Source: Amycolatopsis roodepoortensis (GTDB lineage: Bacteria > Actinomycetota > Actinomycetes > Mycobacteriales > Pseudonocardiaceae). From it: a stretch of 64,000 nucleotides of DNA. Location of the stretch: NCBI RefSeq assembly GCF_014873915.1, contig NZ_JADBEJ010000004.1, forward strand, positions 1,770,758 through 1,834,757, in the 5' to 3' direction. Position numbers and translations under genes: made by a program. Below are positions 61,267 through 64,000 of the stretch, one piece after another. Position 1 is the first letter of the stretch, and each line of letters opens with the position of its first letter. Under the pieces are notes generated by a model, which made no database searches, was not told where the DNA came from, and saw only the letters and a program-made list of their open reading frames with translations.

Positions 61267-62214
61267 ATGGGTGGAGGATCATTGTTCGATCGGATGGCAG
61301 AGGCAGGCGAACGCGCCGCCGCTCGTGAGCGGCGGCGCGCTGCCGTTGAACGGGGCGTCAGATATCCGGCGCTCGGGCTGGCGCTGTTCTTGACGCTGGC
61401 GGCGTGGTGGTTGTCAGGCTGGCAGATGTGGCCCTGGTTGTTCGGCGGCGTCGGCGGCATGGTCGTCATGCTGCTGCTCGGACGCGGCGTGCCGCTGGCG
61501 TGGCGGCTGACGGTACCGCTGCTCGTGGTCGCGGTGTGGCTGCTGACCTATGTGGACCCGTGGTGGTGGGTCGTGGTCGCTGGGGTGATCCTGTTCGCTG
61601 CCGCGATGGTCGCCGCCGTCCACCTGCGACTCCGCACCCGCCGTTGGCAGACGCTCGGGACTCTGGCGCTCGGGCTGGCCATGGTGACGGCCGGTTCGGT
61701 CATGCTGGCCGTGAACGCGGCCGAAGAGACCCGCCAGACACAGGACGCACTGAACGCGGCGCACGCGGAAGCGGTCGCGCGGATTCTGCCGCGCACCCCG
61801 AACGCACTGGTATGGAACTTGGTCGTCAGGCTGTCCGATCAGGCCACGGGCGGCCGACAGGCAGCGGCATCCGGGACCAGTGCCGCCGCCGACTTTTGCT
61901 TTCATTTCAGTTCGCAGGCGGCGGACGCGTTCGCCACTGCGCGGAACGCGATGGACTGTCCGGGCGCGTTCCTGGCACTGGCCGCCGAGGTCACCAATCC
62001 CCGCGACTACGTCACGCGCCTGTCGGTTCCCGGCAGCGCCGTGAAGTTCGAGCCGGACCACATCACCAGCGTCGTAGACGCGTGTCACCTGACGTTCGGC
62101 TCCATCTTGGACGACACCCCCACCGCCGCCCCGGGTCCGCAACTCGGCGAACTGACACTCAGGCAGCAACTTGGGCAAGGTCACCTGGTGATCGGGTACC
62201 GCCCATGCACGTGA
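61267..62214 (+). CDS. Membrane protein with an extracytoplasmic domain
   Basis: The product has 315 residues. A basic N-terminal region (DRMAEAGERAAARERRRAAV) is followed by five or so hydrophobic segments up to about residue 150 (ALGLALFLTLAAWWLSGW; PWLFGGVGGMVVMLLLG; LTVPLLVVAVWLLTYV; WVVVAGVILFAAAMVAAVH). A soluble domain of about 160 residues ends with HLVIGYRPCT, with three cysteines (FCFHF; MDCPGAF; DACHLTF). No family recognised. It is the last rightward gene of the element, 39 bp after the previous one, and may be part of the transfer apparatus or an exclusion factor. Confidence 0.65.
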   Translation: MGGGSLFDRMAEAGERAAARERRRAAVERGVRYPALGLALFLTLAAWWLSGWQMWPWLFGGVGGMVVMLLLGRGVPLAWRLTVPLLVVAVWLLTYVDPWWWVVVAGVILFAAAMVAAVHLRLRTRRWQTLGTLALGLAMVTAGSVMLAVNAAEETRQTQDALNAAHAEAVARILPRTPNALVWNLVVRLSDQATGGRQAAASGTSAAADFCFHFSSQAADAFATARNAMDCPGAFLALAAEVTNPRDYVTRLSVPGSAVKFEPDHITSVVDACHLTFGSILDDTPTAAPGPQLGELTLRQQLGQGHLVIGYRPCT

Positions 62215-62323
62215 TCTGCGAGAAAGGCGGTAGCCGCCCGGTCACTTGATCTGAAACCAGGCAGCTACCACCAGTTTCCTACCCGCCGATTCCGATAGCT
62301 AAACATGATGGTCAGGCAATCAG

Positions 62324-63919
62324 CTAACTGACCAAGTTTGTGATATCGATCATTCCGTTTTCAGTGACGTAATTTTCTATGAATTCGGCTAGTTCCGGCA
62401 TGGCATCCTGCCAACCCTCCGGCAGATGCCATCCCATCACCATTTTTCCATCGGGCCGTTTCTGCGCCGCGAACGAGAAGCCCACGTCAAGCCATCGAAT
62501 GCGCCGTTCTTCCGGTGTTAGTGTTTCCAGTTCTTCCCGCCACGTCCGGTCAGTCGGAACCCATTGCACGCCCCCGGGGTCAATCGGCAACGCCCGAAGT
62601 GTGTCGATATCTTTCAGAATCTTTTGCCCATCGTCCATGATCCGCTGACGCTCACCCGCCGACACTGCCCGCGCCACCTTCGCCATAAGTCGCGCGTGTT
62701 CCCGTTCCAGCTTCGCGATTTCGTTAGCGTGATTCGTCGTCGGCAGAACCATCCGTTCACGGACCGGAACCATGGAAAAGAGCACATAGAAAGATTTCTC
62801 GGCGAACGGCTCCACATCTTCCGCGCGGATGGACGGACCGTGCTTAGCTGTCGGACACCGCCAGTAGCGGTACTCATAGCTGACCTTGGTTCCGTCCGCG
62901 CGGGTCCGCGTGTCGCCCGCGATACGGTGCCACAAGGGCTCAAGGCACTCCGGACACACCAAGACACCCGAGAACGGATACGGCTGGTTGCTGCCCCGTG
63001 CTTTGCGGCGCGACTTCTCCTCAAGCACCGCCACGATCTCAGCCTGTTCGGCAGGCTCGAAAATGCCGAGTTCGACAAGCTCCGGATTCACCAGCAAAGC
63101 GGCAAGCGTGCCACTTTGCCATTGATAGCCCTTGAGTTCCACGGTGGCGGGGTCTTCGCCCCGCCGTTCCGCCGTCAACTGCGCTTGCCTGTCTCGCGGG
63201 GTGACGACCTTGTTTTTCGTCAGCCACTTGCACAGGTCGGTAAGCCCCTGCTTTTCCGCCCGCACAAGAGTGGATAGGGAATGCAGGATCTTGACCGCGT
63301 ATGGATCCAAACCGAGGATCCAGCCACCACCGCCCGGCAATTCCACCGGCATCGTCCCGTACAGGTGACTCTCACCGCTCCACCGACCCTGTTCTTTAAG
63401 GGACGCTTTCGCGGAGCGGAAACGCTCACGCATCCGCTCACGCTCCATGCGGGCGAATGCCGCAATCAGCGTGATCATGAATTCCGCCATCGAGTTACTG
63501 GAATCGATGCCTTCCGCGATGGCGATCAAGCGCTTACCGCGCGCCCGCAGCCACTCCAGCAAGTTCAGGGCGTCCATGACGTTCCGGACCAGCCTGTCAA
63601 GCTTGGACACGACCAGCGTCTTCCATGGTTGCGGCGGCGCGTCGGACAGCCACTGCTTGAGCCCTGCCCGCTTGTGCGGCTCCAGGTCGCCGGACACGTG
63701 CAAGTCCTCGACGGTCGCCACCACCGGAATGTCGTAGGCGGACGTCCACCGGTGCGTGGTATCGCGCTGGACCACGTTGGACGTGCTCTCATCCGTGTAG
63801 TGCGACTCACGCGAGTAGCAGACCGCCGCGTCGTCCACGGGATCGAACGGGACGACGGGCGGCCGCTCACTGGTCTGCTTCTTGAACCTCCGCCGCTTCC
63901 TCGGTGCTGGTGCGCTCAT
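62324..63919 (-). CDS. int: Large serine recombinase (integrase) of the element
   Basis: The start ATG 63919 gives 531 residues, with GCGAGGA upstream. Catalytic Ser is most likely S39 in CYSRESHYTDES. VVSKLDRLVRNVMDALNLLE holds the conserved DRL-R, and MITLIAAFARMERERMRERF is the E-helix. A recombinase domain (HLYGTMPVELPGGGGWILGL) precedes a zinc-ribbon domain with CPECLEPLWHRI and a later Cys in YRYWRCP, then a coiled-coil segment (NEIAKLEREHARLMAKVARA). The gene reads towards the element interior and its 5' end lies 38 bp from attR. This family recombines attB and attP without host factors. Confidence 0.92.
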   Translation of the reverse strand: MSAPAPRKRRRFKKQTSERPPVVPFDPVDDAAVCYSRESHYTDESTSNVVQRDTTHRWTSAYDIPVVATVEDLHVSGDLEPHKRAGLKQWLSDAPPQPWKTLVVSKLDRLVRNVMDALNLLEWLRARGKRLIAIAEGIDSSNSMAEFMITLIAAFARMERERMRERFRSAKASLKEQGRWSGESHLYGTMPVELPGGGGWILGLDPYAVKILHSLSTLVRAEKQGLTDLCKWLTKNKVVTPRDRQAQLTAERRGEDPATVELKGYQWQSGTLAALLVNPELVELGIFEPAEQAEIVAVLEEKSRRKARGSNQPYPFSGVLVCPECLEPLWHRIAGDTRTRADGTKVSYEYRYWRCPTAKHGPSIRAEDVEPFAEKSFYVLFSMVPVRERMVLPTTNHANEIAKLEREHARLMAKVARAVSAGERQRIMDDGQKILKDIDTLRALPIDPGGVQWVPTDRTWREELETLTPEERRIRWLDVGFSFAAQKRPDGKMVMGWHLPEGWQDAMPELAEFIENYVTENGMIDITNLVS

Positions 63920-63956
63920 GGCCGTATCCTCGCTGGTAGACGCTCTGCCGACTGTA

Positions 63957-64000
63957 GTTGGTTGACCCAGTCGGTGCAGAACCGTCCTTACCACTCACGA
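63957..64000. other. Right attachment site (attR)
   Basis: The element arm GTTGGTTGACCCAGTCGGTG (63957-63976) joins CAG (63977-63979), then A and the host arm ACCGTCCTTACCACTCACGA (63981-64000). The host arm may extend past the window end. Confidence 0.85.

Larger units (their letters stand above)
53103..63979. mobile_element. Integrative conjugative-type element, ~10.9 kb, serine-integrase driven
   Basis: It is bounded by attL and attR. It contains a large serine integrase, TraB/FtsK-like translocase, two Spd-like membrane proteins, excisionase-like HTH, WhiB-like protein, a zinc-ribbon/XRE/TPR regulator and a five-gene leftward cargo operon including an Imm1-like protein. The left part (53.2-56.9 kb) is visibly richer in A/T than the host. 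The layout resembles actinomycete integrative conjugative elements such as pSAM2, but no replication initiator or primase is seen and the integrase is a serine rather than a tyrosine recombinase. Confidence 0.88.

Noticed and set aside
53103..63979. Prophage
   Set aside because: No capsid, portal, terminase, tail or lysis genes; the translocase and Spd-like proteins indicate conjugative transfer.
53083..64000. Transposon with terminal inverted repeats
   Set aside because: The outer 20-bp inverted repeats are the two arms of a host hairpin (sibling at 35339), there is no transposase, and a serine integrase with a matching internal dyad attP explains the ends better.

Overview
The window is high-GC actinobacterial chromosome. 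Gene content and order point to Pseudonocardiaceae, most likely Amycolatopsis or a close relative (inferred, since no 16S gene is present). From about 15.8 to 47.5 kb the order closely follows the Mycobacterium tuberculosis Rv3667-Rv3683 block as I recall it: acetyl-CoA synthetase, holin-like membrane protein, EphE-like hydrolase, MarP protease, Nudix hydrolase, TlpA-like thioredoxin, endonuclease III, small membrane protein, Crp, metallo-beta-lactamase fold protein, RidA, a DUF4177 mini-protein, two ArsA-like ATPases, WhiB4, PonA2, metallophosphoesterase and tRNA-Pro. Lineage-specific genes are interspersed.

Layout. 0-5.4 kb: MurNAc and cell-wall recycling (NamZ end, secreted serine hydrolase, MurR-type regulator, MurQ), then a Ni/Co transporter gene with a frameshift. 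5.4-13.7 kb: an ArsR/MFS pair with two clear operators, two secreted esterases, a nitroreductase, and an operon for 3-hydroxybutyrate dehydrogenase, an MHS transporter and a GAF/PucR regulator. 13.8-20.9 kb: phosphoribosyltransferase, acetyltransferase, Acs, and a cupin/MHS/DUF2848 catabolic module. 20.9-26 kb: a Thg1-like 3'-5' polymerase with a polynucleotide-kinase-like P-loop protein, a VIT-family metal transporter behind an iron-box-like site, a peptide transporter and NhaA. 26-47.5 kb: the conserved block, plus a DnaN-like sliding-clamp paralogue. 47.5-53.1 kb: tRNA-Pro, a methyltransferase, an S9 peptidase, small enzymes and glutamate decarboxylase.

53.1-64.0 kb is an integrated mobile element of about 10.9 kb. 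It carries a large serine integrase, an FtsK/TraB-type DNA translocase, DUF2637/Spd-type membrane proteins, an excisionase-like HTH protein, a WhiB-like protein and a zinc-ribbon/XRE/TPR master regulator. A leftward cargo operon encodes an Imm1-like immunity protein, two related CxxC mini-proteins, a small membrane protein and an XRE regulator. I see no replication initiator or primase. Both attachment sites can be read. The empty target was a perfect 20-bp-arm hairpin, of which a near-identical intact sibling lies at 35.34 kb. The element therefore entered the loop of a dispersed host intergenic hairpin.

The intergenic regions are unusually rich in long near-perfect hairpins (about ten, often sharing a GAAGGGGCCTTC-like core). 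After the VIT gene there is a mirror-image array: five 21-bp units, a 19-bp centre, then five inverted 21-bp units. The most novel signals are the hairpin-targeting integrative element, its paired TATTCC-N5-GGAATA operators, the mirror array, the Thg1/kinase pair and the second sliding clamp.
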